64,000 nt of DNA, from positions 79,765,779 through 79,829,778 of the forward strand of contig CM035808.1 in assembly GCA_020466095.1 (NCBI GenBank). The letters run 5' to 3'. The stretch comes from Chlorops oryzae (lineage: Eukaryota; Arthropoda; Insecta; Diptera; Chloropidae). Position numbers and translations under genes: made by a program. The notes beneath the pieces are model-generated. The model saw only the letters and a program-made list of their open reading frames with translations. It made no database searches and was not told where the DNA came from. Below are positions 10,542 to 22,350 of this stretch, one piece after another. The first letter of the stretch is position 1, and every line of letters starts with the position of its first letter.

Positions 10542-12128
10542 TTAAAGTGCGGTCATTAATTGTGTTTGCATTTGCACAATTCTATCGAGCGAGCTTTGCA
10601 TTGCTTGCATAAATTGTGATAAACTTTGAGTTAGAGTCGATATCATAATCTCAAGATTATTATTCGCGTTAGAGGGAGAACTATTATTCATTGCAGATTT
10701 TAGAACATTTGCATACGAAATACCTGAAGTTGCAGGGTTGTTATTAAGGTTTGGATTGGATAACGGTACAGAGACAGTAATGTTTTTTGAAGGATTGCGA
10801 GCTGATTCTTTCTTGATATTAATTCGCTTTTTCAGGTCTTGATAAACTAGGCAACCTCTGAAGTTTGCAGTATGGTTTCCTTGGCAGTTACTACATTTAA
10901 TTAATCTGCGATCATTTTGAGCTTTTTTGTTACAGACCGAACTATGGTGAAGTTCGCCGCATATTACGCAAACGGGGCGCAGGGTGCAATATGACTTTGT
11001 GTGACCAAATTTCTGACAGTTGGCACATTGGATAGGACCATTTCTCTTGTGTGGCTCTTCGACCGTTATTTTACGATGCAAAAGGAATTGCAAGTTATAT
11101 ATTGGAGGCGTTTCGTTTTTCTTAAGTTTTAAGTTGTCAGGCAAAAGATCAACTTTAAACATGGGCTGAGGGATTTTCGCTTTATTAAATATATTTATGA
11201 CCGATCTTGCATGGAAGCCCTTTTCTCCTAGCGCACTTTTTATATCATTTGTGTCAACTTCGGCTTCGATGCCTTTGATCACAACTGTTATACCTTTGCT
11301 ACTCTTAAGCTGGTATGTATAAAAATTTTTATTTGCCCCTTCAAACTCTTTAACAACCCTGCGGAAACTGTCCTCAGTGGTAGTTTGGATTTTGGTTTCA
11401 TGTATATTACCCTTTGTTAAGGGAACTACATGGAAATCGATATTTCCTAATAATGTAGCCAATTTGGCAACAAGCGCGTTTGAGCTCCTCTCACGCAAAT
11501 AGATTGGAGGCGGTTTAAGCTCTTTTTTTGGCTGCTTTTCGGTTGAATTCTCGTTTGAGATTTCAGCCAATGGGGCGAAACGATTTCCCGTTAATGTTTT
11601 TTGGGAAGCGGGGACTTCCGTTTTGTTAAGCTTGGCCCTAGAGTCATTTTTCCCGGAAGGGCTTCTTTTTCTTTTCGTTATATTAATATAACGGTGCATA
11701 CCGATAAGCACCGCCTGCTGGTCATTTTGTTTTTGAATAGTTTGGTTTGGTTTTTTTTCAGAAACAACTGCATTTTTGCTCTGATTGGGCGAAGCAAGTT
11801 TGGGAGTAGCGCTAGAAGTACTGGCTACAGGAGATTTTAAGGCTTTACCCGAGGAAGTGTTGTTGCAGCTATTTTCCTTCATTACACATGAATTCATTAC
11901 ACTAACCGAATGCGACCTTTTCCTTTCGAAATGGCTTTTTAAGCTTGAAAATTGATTTGTACCTGGTTGAAGACTGTCAGACTGGTCCAGGTTGTCACCA
12001 CTTTCGTTTATTTCCCTACTAGGAAGTTGTGGAACATTATTTATGTTTCCATATATTTCATGGTTGTTGTCCACGCTTAGCTTTGGAGGCGATCTATTAA
12101 CTGGCATTGAAACCAGTATTTCCACCAC
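10542..12128 (-). CDS. Jockey ORF1 (gag-like nucleic-acid-binding protein)
   Basis: An uninterrupted 528-codon frame. The N-terminal half is low-complexity, rich in Ser, Asn and Lys, and contains a basic KRKRSPSGK stretch. The centre (residues about 205-350) resembles the RRM-like/PRE domain of Jockey ORF1 (STEDSFRRVV-like block, KGIEAEVDTNDIKSALGEKG). Three zinc knuckles follow: CANCQKFGHTKSYC, CVICGELHHSSVC and CSNCQGNHTANFRGC. The tail ends in a glutamine- and methionine-rich helix. ORF1 proteins bind element RNA and direct it to chromatin. The stop lies 8 nt upstream of the ORF2 ATG. The reading frame looks intact, unlike ORF2. Confidence 0.92.
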   Translation of the reverse strand: MVEILVSMPVNRSPPKLSVDNNHEIYGNINNVPQLPSREINESGDNLDQSDSLQPGTNQFSSLKSHFERKRSHSVSVMNSCVMKENSCNNTSSGKALKSPVASTSSATPKLASPNQSKNAVVSEKKPNQTIQKQNDQQAVLIGMHRYINITKRKRSPSGKNDSRAKLNKTEVPASQKTLTGNRFAPLAEISNENSTEKQPKKELKPPPIYLRERSSNALVAKLATLLGNIDFHVVPLTKGNIHETKIQTTTEDSFRRVVKEFEGANKNFYTYQLKSSKGITVVIKGIEAEVDTNDIKSALGEKGFHARSVINIFNKAKIPQPMFKVDLLPDNLKLKKNETPPIYNLQFLLHRKITVEEPHKRNGPIQCANCQKFGHTKSYCTLRPVCVICGELHHSSVCNKKAQNDRRLIKCSNCQGNHTANFRGCLVYQDLKKRINIKKESARNPSKNITVSVPLSNPNLNNNPATSGISYANVLKSAMNNSSPSNANNNLEIMISTLTQSLSQFMQAMQSSLDRIVQMQTQLMTAL

Positions 12129-12388
12129 CAGTTTGGAACACCTGTCAGCTGTAAACAGCTGCAGAGACCAGTTGTCTTTGTCTAGTGTGTGTCTTTACTA
12201 TTTGGATGGAACGGCACCGAATTCACGACGAAACCTTGTATCCCGCTTTCCTTTGGGCTTCTGCCTAATTTTTACTTTAGTTTCACTAAATACGAACTTT
12301 AATTACTATTATTTCGATTTTTTACTGGAGCGCGAACTTTATTCGACTTTACTTGACCAGGGTTGCCCTTTTTTTTTTGTCGATCAAG

Positions 12389-12947
12389 TGGATCGAATTT
12401 ATTAATGAAAAACGACATAAAAACGTTTACACACGTACACGAATATATCGTATTAATCGAATTAGTCTTATTCACGACTTATCACTCAAATTTACTAAAA
12501 AATTATTATTAAAAAAGGTACGTATTGAAGGAAAACTTATTATATAAAAAAGACTTATTGTAGCGAAATCGACCTAAATTAAACGCCTCTTTTCGCTTTT
12601 AATAATAAATATGGTACGAGGATGTTTATTTCTCTAAAAAAGTTAATAAAACATTAAAGATCGCGTGTACAAATTAAGATAAAAATTACGACTTACTTCA
12701 TCGACTTACTCCCATGACAGACGGCAACAGAAAGAACGATTCGAGACGAAAGCGCTCAAATCTGACATGGTTGCCATATCACAATATCACAATTCCAAGA
12801 AGACTTAAATCCAAGTTATAAGAAAACATAAATTCACAATTATAATCTAGCTAAATAAGTGCTGCCATCGCTGTCGCCAACTCTTATAAAACGACTTATT
12901 AAATTTCGCGGTCTTTCGCCTCCGTGTTCTTCGTCTTTACAGTGCGG
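12389..12947. other. No gene seen; AT-rich spacer
   Basis: Between the Jockey duplication and the next TIR element I see no recognisable protein or repeat. Confidence 0.5.
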
Positions 12948-13348
12948 CTCGACGTGCGATGGTTCATCGCATACCATCTGTCAAATTTTATGGTATGCGA
13001 TGGCAGCAGGTAGAGAGATTTTTTGGACTGGACAAATTCCGGTATGTGATGAGCATTTTAAGATGGCATTCAGCGAGAAATTTCGCTACATTGAAGCGGT
13101 AAAACATTGAAAGGAATGCAAGATTTGTTAAATTAAGAGCAAAAAATAAAAAAACCCGACATTCTGGGTTAATCCGTTCTTGCAGAAAAGAGAACAACAT
13201 AAAAAACTCAAAAGTGACTGCCCATCGCAAGCGATAGATGGCATGCGATGTCGCAAGCTATATCCCGCATGCCAACAGCTATGAGCGGTCTCCATTTGCG
13301 ATATATCGCATACTTTCGATCGAATGCTATGAACCATCGCACGTCGAG
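12948..13348. mobile_element. MITE with 20-bp terminal inverted repeats
   Basis: CTCGACGTGCGATGGTTCAT at 12948-12967 is the reverse complement of 13329-13348. Further GCGATGG/TCGCAT words recur internally, for instance an inner palindrome at about 12967-13005. No transposase and no clear target duplication, so the superfamily is open. Confidence 0.65.
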
Positions 13349-14818
13349 ACCTTAAGTTCTTTTGCCAATGTGCTTTTTCTATGTGGCGATGTTAGGGTTG
13401 AATCGGAAAATGCATCGTTTATTGCTGCAGGTCGTACATGCGAAAGAGTGATCGGGCTCTCTCCGCGATAATATTTTTCTTGATTTCTTATAATATAAAA
13501 ATTAGTTTTCAATGTATAGTTTTCAGTCCATTCAAGAATGCAAGATCCTAAAATATGGATCAAGAAAAATATTTAATAACATATTATATAATACCATGCG
13601 ATGCTGTCTCGATAAGCGAAAGAGAGCATAGACGGCTATATATTGAAAATAATAGCACTGACAGACATAGGTATTTTACACCATGATGGTGTGAAGTCTA
13701 GGTGACACACATAGGTATTTCTCAAAAGTCTACCTTAGCCAACATAGACTTTTTATAGACTTCACACTGCATTGAAGGGAGGATTTATTGTGGACTTCTT
13801 AGATTGATATGGCAACGTTGCACAAAATTAAACGAAATATCGATTTTTTTATCGGAAAACAGATGTTTAAATTTTTAGTCAAAGAGTATAGATATAGAAG
13901 AGGCGGCATTTCGCGTTACGCGCTCTACGCTTTTCACTCATTCGTTTTTCACGCATATCGAAAGAATATGAACTTTTTTCGCAACAGAACATAAACAAAA
14001 CAAAGATGAGAAAGGAAAGAGAATATGCGAAAAATAGCTTTGCAACCAAAACCAGTTCTGGCTTTCCTTTCTCTTTCACTCATTAGCATTTCGCGAGTTG
14101 CCGTCGCTCACGTTGTGTGTTCATTTTTTTGTCGTTTCGATTGAACGGAATATGAGAACGGGAGAGTGTGCGTTCACGTACACTTTACGTTCGCTTACAC
14201 TTAGCCTACGTTTGTACTTGGACGTTGTGTGCTTCGAACATTTTTGGCTTCTTGAAAATGAAAAAATCATTTTTCGAGTCTGCTGCTTATGTTGTTTATC
14301 TGTTGCTACCCGTGCAACGCAGCGAAGCCGCCGTTCGGTTTTGTAGAGTGCCTTCCATCAAGCGATTTACGGAAAAGTGGAGGTCTTGTCGGCTGTAAGA
14401 TGCTTGTTTGAAAATATATGTTCTTTTGAAAGTTGTTATAAAAGTAATTGGTTAGCTCTGAATTTTATTTTTCACGTGTAGGGCCGTTAAAAAACGTAGT
14501 TAAAACAATATTTTTACGCGTTTTTGCCATCAGTCTTTACATTCCCTAGAAAATAATAATATTTTCTGTAATGAAACTTAACCATTATCCATAATTCTCA
14601 CATGTAAAAACGTAGAGGGCTAACCTTTTTTTTAACCCTTTTCTGCCGAACGGCAGAAAAAATACATTTTATAAAAACAAATTTTTAGAAACATAAATAA
14701 ATAAATTAATTCGGAAACATAAATATATAAATTCCCTCGGCGAACTAGCAAAGAGAATTTACTTTTTACTTCTCTCCTACGTTCTCCCCCGTTATTATCA
14801 TTAAGCAACATATAAGTA

Positions 14819-14954
14819 GGGTTCTTCATTAAAAGGCAAAACACGACTCACTGGAATTAAACACATGAGAGTGGTAGAGACGGATGACATTACATCTCCG
14901 TCCCTCTTATGAGTTTCTTTCAGTGAGACGTGTTTTGCCTCTTAATGTAGAACC
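14819..14954. repeat. Compact hairpin repeat (about 136 bp)
   Basis: Nearly its whole length folds back. ggttctt...ggcaaaacacg (from 14819) pairs with cgtgttttgcc...gtagaacc (to 14954), and the middle blocks actcactg/cagtgag and gagacggatg/tctccgtc also pair. The loop is about 10 bp. It could be a short MITE. No duplication was identified. Confidence 0.7.
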
Positions 14955-15807
14955 GCACTTAGCAACAACAACTTTCTACCTTTCACAGTGATCAAAATTC
15001 AAAATTTTACTCGTAAGTTTTGGAGAAAAGTATTTTCAAGTCTTACAGGCTTTACGCTCAAATAACTAATAAAATCCCATGTCCAATTTTACTTCAAACA
15101 TAAATTCAAATATATTTCTGTGTGAATTTTAATTGAACATCTTGGAAAATTTGTAAAGTGTAAAAAAAATTATTTTGCCCAAAAAATTATCTGTACGAAT
15201 TCATATTTTACACATTGTCCTTCACATGCATGACAACGAAAATCCTTCTAACACACACGCACACATATGAAAAGTTGTTATTCTGATTTGTGTCCAAAGG
15301 CATGCGAAAGTAATTCGCCAACGCAGGCGTGCATAAAGTCAGCAATAGCGCAGCCGAAGGGGAGCCCCTGAAATAAACATAAGCCTCTCTAAAAAGTTTT
15401 TATATAGGAATATGTTTTGAAAAATTTAACTTTTATTGAATAAATAAACAAGGCTACCTCATATTTGATATTGAAATCAAACTCAAGTAAATATGTATTA
15501 TATGACTTTCATATGAACTTTTTACGCAGACCCTTGAAAAAAAATTTTAACTCCGCGCCTGAAAGACATTGGTTGTTTACGATTTCATTTGCCTTCTGTA
15601 TTTCTTTCCATTTCTTTGTTTTGGTTATTTTCTACTATCGCACGTGGTATATTCTCTTATGATATGCATGAAACTCAGAAAGAGGGAAGTGAGAAAATTG
15701 CGAAATGCCGCCTCTTCTATATCTATACTCTTTGTTTTAGTTTCAAGTATTTTATGCGGAATGCATGAAATTAATTCCATCGTATGGATTTATATAACAA
15801 ACAAACG

Positions 15808-16042
15808 TCTACAATTCATAAGAACTTTATTATATTAATATTAATAGTACAAGGATGATTACAAATAAAGCAGCTAAGGTCAAGACTCCTCGTTGCTGTC
15901 GGTCACCAGAGAGAGAGCTTTACCCAAAATCTCTCCCCGGATGTCGTCGTGATTATCAGCTGTTGTTGACATCAACCTTTCTAGTTGTCTTGCTTCGGCG
16001 CTGCCACGTTACTCTTTTAAGTGGTAGGATTTTATTCCTACA
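15808..16042 (-). repeat. 3' LTR of the Gypsy element
   Basis: On the minus strand it begins tgtaggaataaaatccta at 16042 and ends at about 15808. It contains an agagagagag tract and a ctttatt/aataaag signal. It is almost identical to the LTR at 20830-21067. Confidence 0.92.
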
Positions 16043-16064
16043 TTCCCCTCGTCCTAATTTGATG

Positions 16065-19000
16065 CTATTTGAAATCGTTCAACTCGTTTTCTTGAACGGG
16101 TGGAACGTCGGAGTGAAGGTGTCGTAGGTTCAACCGAACTAAAGTCTTCCGCAAGGGCTGAGGACTTTGGACCGGTGGGCTTTGGGATGGTGTTGCCTCT
16201 TCCATTGTATTTCGGTAAGGACTTTGTGTTTCTATCTCTACCTCTAAATGGTCTGGGCCTGTGGATGTAGTGGATGCAGGGCTTGGCGGTGCTTCACGGA
16301 TCTGGTTCTGATGTCTCCTGATGGGATTACCTTTGGTAGCTATTTCGTACATCATGGTTCCGATTGGCTGAATAATATTTCCACGGATCCACCGATCAAC
16401 TCCTGAAAAATTTTTGGCGAAAACGGCTTGTCCTTCTTTGAATTTAGGGTTCTGCCCGATTTGGTTACTCTTTAGAGGTAGCAATGCTGCCAATAAATTT
16501 CGTGGTTGTCGTCCATGCAACAGTTCAGCCGGAGACTTCCCTGTTATGGGATTAGGAGTGGATCTGTAAGAAATAACCAATTTATGTAAAGCACGATCTT
16601 TATCGGAATGGTCACGCATATTTTTTTCGAACGCTTCTTTAAAAGTTCGAACAAGTATCGTGTTGGAAGCACAAAATGACTGAAAAAGTTCTGATGTAAA
16701 TTGTGGCCCGTTGTCAGTGACCAGGGTTTCCGGTAATCCTTCAATGGCGAAGACTCGTTGTAGTGCAGTAAGCGTAGCGGTCGATGTAGCGGATTTCATC
16801 TCAATAATATAAGGAAATTTTGAAAATGAGTCTGCGAGTATCAACCACTTACTGCCGAAGAAGGGTCCCGCAAAGTCAAGGTGGATCCTTTGCCACGGTG
16901 TTTTCGCAGGGGGCCATGGCAAAAATTTTTGCTTCGGAGAGGGTGCCATTTCGTTGCATGGAATACATTCCTTTGACAGTTTCTCTATAGCCGTGTCTAT
17001 TTGCGGAAACCATACATAGTAACGAGCCATCTGTATCATCCTAATTTTTCCCCAATGTCCTTCATGTATCATTTCCAAGACGCGTTTACGTAGGCTGGTA
17101 GGGATAACTACGCGAGGATGTTCTGTTTGGTACACCAATACATTCTGTTGGCACGACAGCGCAAAACGTCTATCAAAATAGGGTTTCAGATGCCGTTGTT
17201 GGGTTGGAAGTTGATTGGGCCATCCTTCTACAATCCAACGCCGAATAACACTAAGGTCCGTGTCGTTTACCGTGTGTTCAGCAATCTCGGTTGATTTTAC
17301 AGGAAAAGACTCTAAAACTAGCTGAAAAGCCTCGTAGCCACTGAATAAATTCTTCTCTAAGTCATCAAACTGCAGATCTTCTCCTGCGGGCAGTCGTGAT
17401 AACGCGTCAGCATTATGATGTTGCGATGTTGGTTTATAGCGAATAGTGTATGTGTAGTTTTGCAATAGAATTGCCCATCGCTGCAATCGGTGTAATGTCA
17501 TGGTTGGGAGTTTCTTCTGTGGATGGAAAATGGTTGTTAATGCTTGGTGGTCTGTGCAAAGCTCAAATTTTCTTCCATATAAATATTGATGAAACTGGGT
17601 TACCCCAAAAATAATAGATAAAGCCTCTTTTTCAATTTGGGAATAATTAAGCTGTGACGTATTTAATGTCTTAGAGGCGAAGGCAATTGGCTTTTCTGTT
17701 CCATCTGCATACTTATGGGATATCACTGCTCCGATGCCGTATTTGGAAGCGTCTGTGGCAAGCACTATGGGAAGACTATTGTCGAAGTGTACCAGTTGGA
17801 CAGCTTTCACTAACTCCTTTTTTAAAAGGTTGAAGGCGGCCTCTTGAGCTTGGCCCCAAAAAAAATCAGTAGTTTGTCTACGCAGTAAGTTGAGAGCAGA
17901 AGCTTTAGACGAAAAGTTTGGAATGAATTTATTATAATAATTAATCTTCCCAATAAAGGCTTCCACTTCCCGTACGTTGCGAGGTCTAGGCATCATTCTG
18001 ATCGCATCCACTCGTTTTGTTGTTGGTCTTATCCCCTTAGAACAGTGATGTGCATAACTAACACATACAAAATTAAGCATTTTTTACTATGTATGAAGCA
18101 TTTCGTTTTATTCGCTTTCAAAATAAATCGTCTGTTGCAAGGTTGAAATTTTAATTTTTTCAAAAACTCCGAAATAGACTAAATAATATACATTTTTCAT
18201 ACATTTTGGCCGTACTTTTTTTTTCATAAAAGTTTTATAATAAAAAATTGGTTTCGATAATAGATATATAGAAATTATTTGTTTTAACTTCAAAAACATT
18301 ACGTTCTTCATTAAAACGAACCCAAAAAGTTAAGAAAAGTCAATAGTCTCCGTCATGAAAATCTGTTGATAACAACGATAATTGAATGGAAAATGTGTAC
18401 TTGAAAAAAGGAAAGAAAGTACCTAAAATATCAATCATGGGGTGTTTCTAGGGGCAACGTGAATTTGTATCGTACACTATTCGTGTGACACTAACACAAA
18501 TGCCAAAAAATCCCTAGCTTATGAGAGATCATAGGGCCTGCACATCACGGCCTTAGAATCAATGATGTGACCAACGTACTCAATCGCGCTATTAGCAAAT
18601 AAGCATTTTTCTTTGCGGCAACGTAAGCCATATCGCGCCAAGCGTTCGAACAAGGTACGGACATTAGAAATGTGTTCTTCATCTGTCTGGCCGGTTACAA
18701 GTACATCGTCTAAGTAGACAGCACAGCCAGGAATTCCTGCTACTAACTCTTCCATTAATCGTTGGAAAATTCCTGGGGCGCTGGCAATACCAAATGGCAG
18801 CCTTTGGAACTGGTATAGACCAAAGGGGGTGTTTATGACTACATATTTCTTCGCTTGTTCGGTGAGCTCAATTTGTAAATAGGCTTCGCTCAAATCCAAT
18901 TTTGTAAAAAATTGGCCACCTCTAAGTTTAAGGAATAGTTCTTCTACTCGCGGAATTGGGTACCGGTCTACCTCTATCTGTGGATTCAGCCCGACCTTGA

Positions 19001-20711
19001 AGTCACCACATACTCTCAGCGACCCATTCGGTTTACGAACGACGACCATGGGTGCTGCCCACTCGCTTGCGTTGATAGCTTTTAATACCTTTCTAGATAC
19101 TAGTCTGTTTATTTCGTTACGTACCTCATCGTGTTGGGCAAAGGGTATGTTGTATGGCTTACAATACTTTGGAACGGCATTTGGCTTCAAACTTATGTTG
19201 GCTTGGAGCAATGTGCATAATCCAAGCTCTTTTTCGAATATCTTTTCGCTTTCTCTGGTCAAATTCTGTAAGGCGTTGAGTAGTGATTCTGAAGGTGTTA
19301 TCTCTGTCTGTGCGAGTGATGCGACAATCGCGGTTGATGATGCCCGACCTGTGGGTGAAAAAAGGACATTAACGCACGGTATTTTATTCGGAATATCAAT
19401 ATAAAAATTTAATTCTCTGAACCAGTCCAGTCCTAGGATGTTCGGAGCGCCCTCGCTAAGAGCGACTACCAGGGGTAAGGTTAGGTTGTAACCATTTCCT
19501 ACGTTTGCCTTTAGAATCCCTTTTACGGGAACGCGCGCGCCACCGTATGCTGATAAAATTTCCTCCGCAGTGATGCAGGGGGGCTGGCCCAGTTTTCGAT
19601 ATCCAGTTGGACCCAGAATAGAGCATGTGGCACCCGTATCTACTTGAAATATAAGGGTGGTCTCGTTTATCTGAAGTTCCACTTCGATTTTGTCGTTATT
19701 TCGATGAATCATATGTACGGTCTGAAGGTCCACTGATTCCAATGCCAGCGAATTGATCGTTTCTACGTTGTTGACTTTGCTAGCATTTGGATTGATAGAC
19801 TCATTTCGGAGGCATACTGAGGATATGTGTCCGGGTTTTGAACACGTATTACATCGCGTTTGGTTCTTAAAATGGTAGCACTCGCTTCTAACATGGGACA
19901 CTCCACATTTTTGGCAGGATTTTAAGGGTGTCGTTGACTTCTTCTTTCGGTTCGGCTTTGATGTCGTTAATGAGGATGCTGCTGATTTGGTGACAGCCTG
20001 AACTACAGGCGACTCTTTCGTTTCCGACTCCTTCATTTCTGAGCACATTTTGGCTGTTGCCTCGTACACGGTGGCAATTTGTAGGACTTCTTCGAGTGTG
20101 GGGTTGGGTTTTTGCAATGCGGCCGTTCGTACCTTTTCATGAATTGTATGTATGACGACCATGTCCCGGATTTTGTTATCCACATACGATTCATTGCATT
20201 CTGTTTTAGAACAGTTAAACAAACAATCCTTAGCAATACCCCGCAGCTCCGCCACCCAATCGTTGTAACTTTGACCAGGCTTCATTGTGTTACGATAAAA
20301 CTTAAAGCGGGCACTCAATACGTGCTGTCGTTCCACAAAGTGTTCGTTGAGCGCTGTGACTACTTCCTTAAACGTCCTATCCTTTACCTTTCCGTCGAAC
20401 AGTTTTTGTAGGAGCTCTAAGTTGTCCGCTCCGATCCAGCTCAAAAGGCAAGCGCGCTTTGTTGTTTCCTCTGCCACTCTATTTGCCACAAAATGTTGCT
20501 CCAATTGTAGTAAATACGTACTCCATTTGTCACTTAGTTTGTTGAATGCGCGGAAGTTTGGTATAGCCACTGCTTGTTGTTCGCCGGACGTTCTATCGCG
20601 TGAGATCACACTCTCGATGAGCTGTCTATTCGACTGCATTATGTTTTCCAGCAATCTCTGATTTGCTTCCTGCATTCGCTGGATCACTTTCTCGAATGCT
20701 GCAGTCTCCAT
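16065..20711 (-). pseudogene. Gypsy gag-pol polyprotein, split by a hAT insertion
   Basis: Gag begins at 20711 (METAAFEKV) and has a retrotransposon gag core (FKFYRNTMKPGQSYNDWVAE) and zinc-binding CQKCGVSHVRSEC and CNTCSKPGHISSVC. The aspartic protease carries DTGATCS. Reverse transcriptase shows RKPNGSLRVCGDFK, LPFGIASAPGIFQRLM and the catalytic VYLDDVLVTG. The frame is interrupted at 18551/18035 by a 508-bp hAT element. Because 516 bp (element plus duplication) is a multiple of three, the frame is the same on both sides. RNase H (ATDASKYGIGAV, CTDHQAL), the integrase zinc finger and core (HEGHWG, CIPC, LDFAGPF, VTDNGPQF) and a C-terminal proline-rich tail follow, to 16065. Gag, protease, RT, RNase H and integrase sit in one frame of about 1376 codons, and the type resembles K02A2.6-like Gypsy. 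No env-like ORF was found. Confidence 0.93.
18043..18550. mobile_element. hAT non-autonomous element inside Gypsy pol
   Basis: Ends CAGTGATGTGCA (18043) and the reverse complement of CCGTGATGTGCA (to 18550), with an exact 8-bp duplication ccttagaa (18035-18042 and 18551-18558). It is 508 bp, AT-rich and non-coding. It must be younger than the Gypsy copy it disrupts. Confidence 0.9.
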
Positions 20712-20829
20712 GTCGAAAATGTGTGGTTATGCACGGCTTGGCAATAATGTGATTTCCTTTTATTAAGCTTTTATCAACTTAACTCCACAAACTCGTCGCC
20801 ACTGTTAGATTTTCTAGTCCGGCGGAACG

Positions 20830-21067
20830 TCTACAATTCATAAGAACTTTATTATATTATATATTAATAGTACAAGGATGATTACAAATAAAGCAGCTAA
20901 GGTCAAGACTCCTCGTTGCTGTCGGTCACCAGAGAGAGAGAGCTTTACCCAAAATCTCTCCCCGGATGTCGTCGTGATTATCAGCTGTTGTTGACATCAA
21001 CCTTTCTAGTTGTCTTGCTTCGGCGTTGCCACGTTACTCTTTTAAGTGGTAGGATTTTATTCCTACA
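20830..21067 (-). repeat. 5' LTR of the Gypsy element
   Basis: Same sequence as 15808-16042 with small simple-repeat length differences. The internal side (20790-20829, minus strand) reads tctaacagtggcgacgag, a possible tRNA primer-binding site about 20 nt from the LTR edge. It is not proven. Confidence 0.92.
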
Positions 21068-21253
21068 CAAACGATATTTCCATAGACTCTTTTGAGATAA
21101 AATCGAGGCTAAATGCTACCAAAATGTTTTTATTTTTTTTGTTGTTGTTTTAATTTTCAATTATCAGCTGTTTTACAGAAGTCCACAATAGAAATCCACA
21201 ATCAATTATAGTGTGTTACCCCAACATAGACTTCTTTCATTGTAGTATGAAGT

Positions 21254-22083
21254 GGCGACATGACATAAGGCACAAATGACATAAGTCACACAAAAAAATG
21301 ACACAAGGCCCAAAATATTAAATTCGAGTTTTTGTGTAACTTTGACCGCCGATATTTCGCAAATGCGGTCTTTCCGCAATTTTGCGTCTAAATTTCCTGG
21401 TGACGCTAATCTTTTCTATATAAATTTAATATGGTCTATCTCAATTGGTACTTGACGACGTCTGTCGGGTATAAAATAGAAAATACTCAAAAACTTTACA
21501 AATTTTAATGTAGGACACAGACTTAATGTTTTACGCTATTGAGATGAGGGGGCTTCGCCCCCTGCTCGCTCGCTTCGCACCCCCGCTTTCTGCACGCGTT
21601 TTTTTTTTTATTCGAGTTTTTGTGTAACTTTGACCGCCGATTGACCGATTGATTGACTTTTACAGCTTTTCGTGCATAAGGATTAAGTTTTCCCCCAACT
21701 TTTGCCCTGACCAAGGGTTTCAACCCCTTTTTTCCGCGTGGTCCGTGTGCCCATCTCCAATCCAAACTAATAAAATCAATGAACCCACACTGCCTCTTAA
21801 AACTAAAATTTCCAAAAATGACATAAGGCCCAAAAATTTGGGTTTTATGTCATATGACATAAGGCACAATTTCGTCATTTATTATATTGGGCCTTGTGTC
21901 ATTTTTCTTTTTTGGGCCTTATGGCATAATGACATAAGACCCAAATAATTTTATGACATAAAACCCAAATTTTTGGGCCTTATGTCATATGCCATAAAAC
22001 CCAATTTTGTATGGAATTTTTTTGGGCCTAAGGTCATTTTTGTTTTGTGACTTATGTCATTTGTGCCTTATGTCATGTCCCCG
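21254..22083. mobile_element. hAT-like MITE rich in gacataaggcccaaa words
   Basis: Terminal inverted repeats start near gacatgacataaggcacaa at both ends. An exact 8-bp duplication, tatgaagt, lies at 21246-21253 and 22084-22091. The words gacataaggcccaaa/tttgggccttatgtc recur many times inside. There is no transposase. It interrupts the right arm of the 13645-22129 element. Confidence 0.78.
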
Positions 22084-22205
22084 TATGAAGTCTATAGACT
22101 TTACACCATATGTCTGTCAATGCTATAAGAATTGATGGTCAACAATTGGCAAGTGTAAAAGACCTCATACGCACAAAATGAATCGATATTATGCGATGTG
22201 CCGCG

Positions 22206-22213
22206 TATCGATA
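22206..22213 (+). promoter_or_regulatory. DRE box in the Saf-B promoter
   Basis: TATCGATA at 22206-22213 is the insect DNA-replication-related element bound by DREF, common in housekeeping promoters. A second overlapping half (aatcgatatt) lies at about 22182. It is about 140 bp upstream of the Saf-B start codon. The transcription start was not identified. Confidence 0.6.
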
Positions 22214-22350
22214 TATATCGGATATTATCGAACTATTTTCCCAGCTCTAAACTCTAGTTCAACACTTGGTCGCCATTTTATGAGCTTCGATTGTATGGTA
22301 GAAATAGGAAAAGAAAATATATCTGCAATTAATATTTTGAATTGATTGAA

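Larger units (their letters stand above)
5839..12380 (-). mobile_element. Jockey-clade non-LTR retrotransposon, near full length
   Basis: The minus strand carries ORF1 (zinc knuckles) and ORF2 (endonuclease plus reverse transcriptase), then a 3' UTR and an A-tail seen as the T run at 5839-5862. An 8-bp direct repeat, cgatcaag, flanks the unit (5831-5838 and 12381-12388) and is the probable target duplication. After subtracting the 1433 bp of Transib insertion and duplication, the element is about 5.1 kb, a normal length for Jockey. It is broken by that insertion and by one frameshift in the endonuclease. Confidence 0.9.
15808..21067 (-). mobile_element. Gypsy (Ty3-type) LTR retrotransposon, young
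   Basis: Two LTRs of 235 and 238 bp differ by about one substitution and two small length changes in simple repeats. One long gag-pol frame lies between them on the minus strand. A 6-bp duplication, caaacg (15802-15807 and 21068-21073), is the best candidate for the target site, although part of it also occurs next to the internal LTR edge. A polypurine stretch (minus-strand gacgaggggaa) abuts the 3' LTR at 16043. The near-identical LTRs imply recent insertion. The only large defect is a nested hAT element. Confidence 0.93.
13645..22129. mobile_element. Candidate long-TIR (foldback-type) element, heavily interrupted
   Basis: The left end (tagcactgacagacata at 13646) matches the reverse complement of 22100-22129. 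Blocks such as attgtggacttct recur inverted at about 13786 and 21178. An inner inverted pair of about 33 bp, containing gaggcggcatttcgc, lies at 13881-13914 and 15697-15735. The arms are split by the Gypsy element (15808-21067) and by an 830-bp hAT-like element (21254-22083). The central part (13915-15690) shows no recognisable protein. Boundaries and target duplication are uncertain. Confidence 0.45.

Noticed and set aside
14098..14398. Overlapping plus-strand ORFs near the hairpin repeat
   Set aside because: Low-complexity, no similarity or splice structure, and they differ from coding sequence in composition.
15808..21067. Retroviral env (errantivirus) in the Gypsy element
   Set aside because: The frame ends shortly before the 3' LTR and no env-like ORF with signal peptide or transmembrane segment is present.
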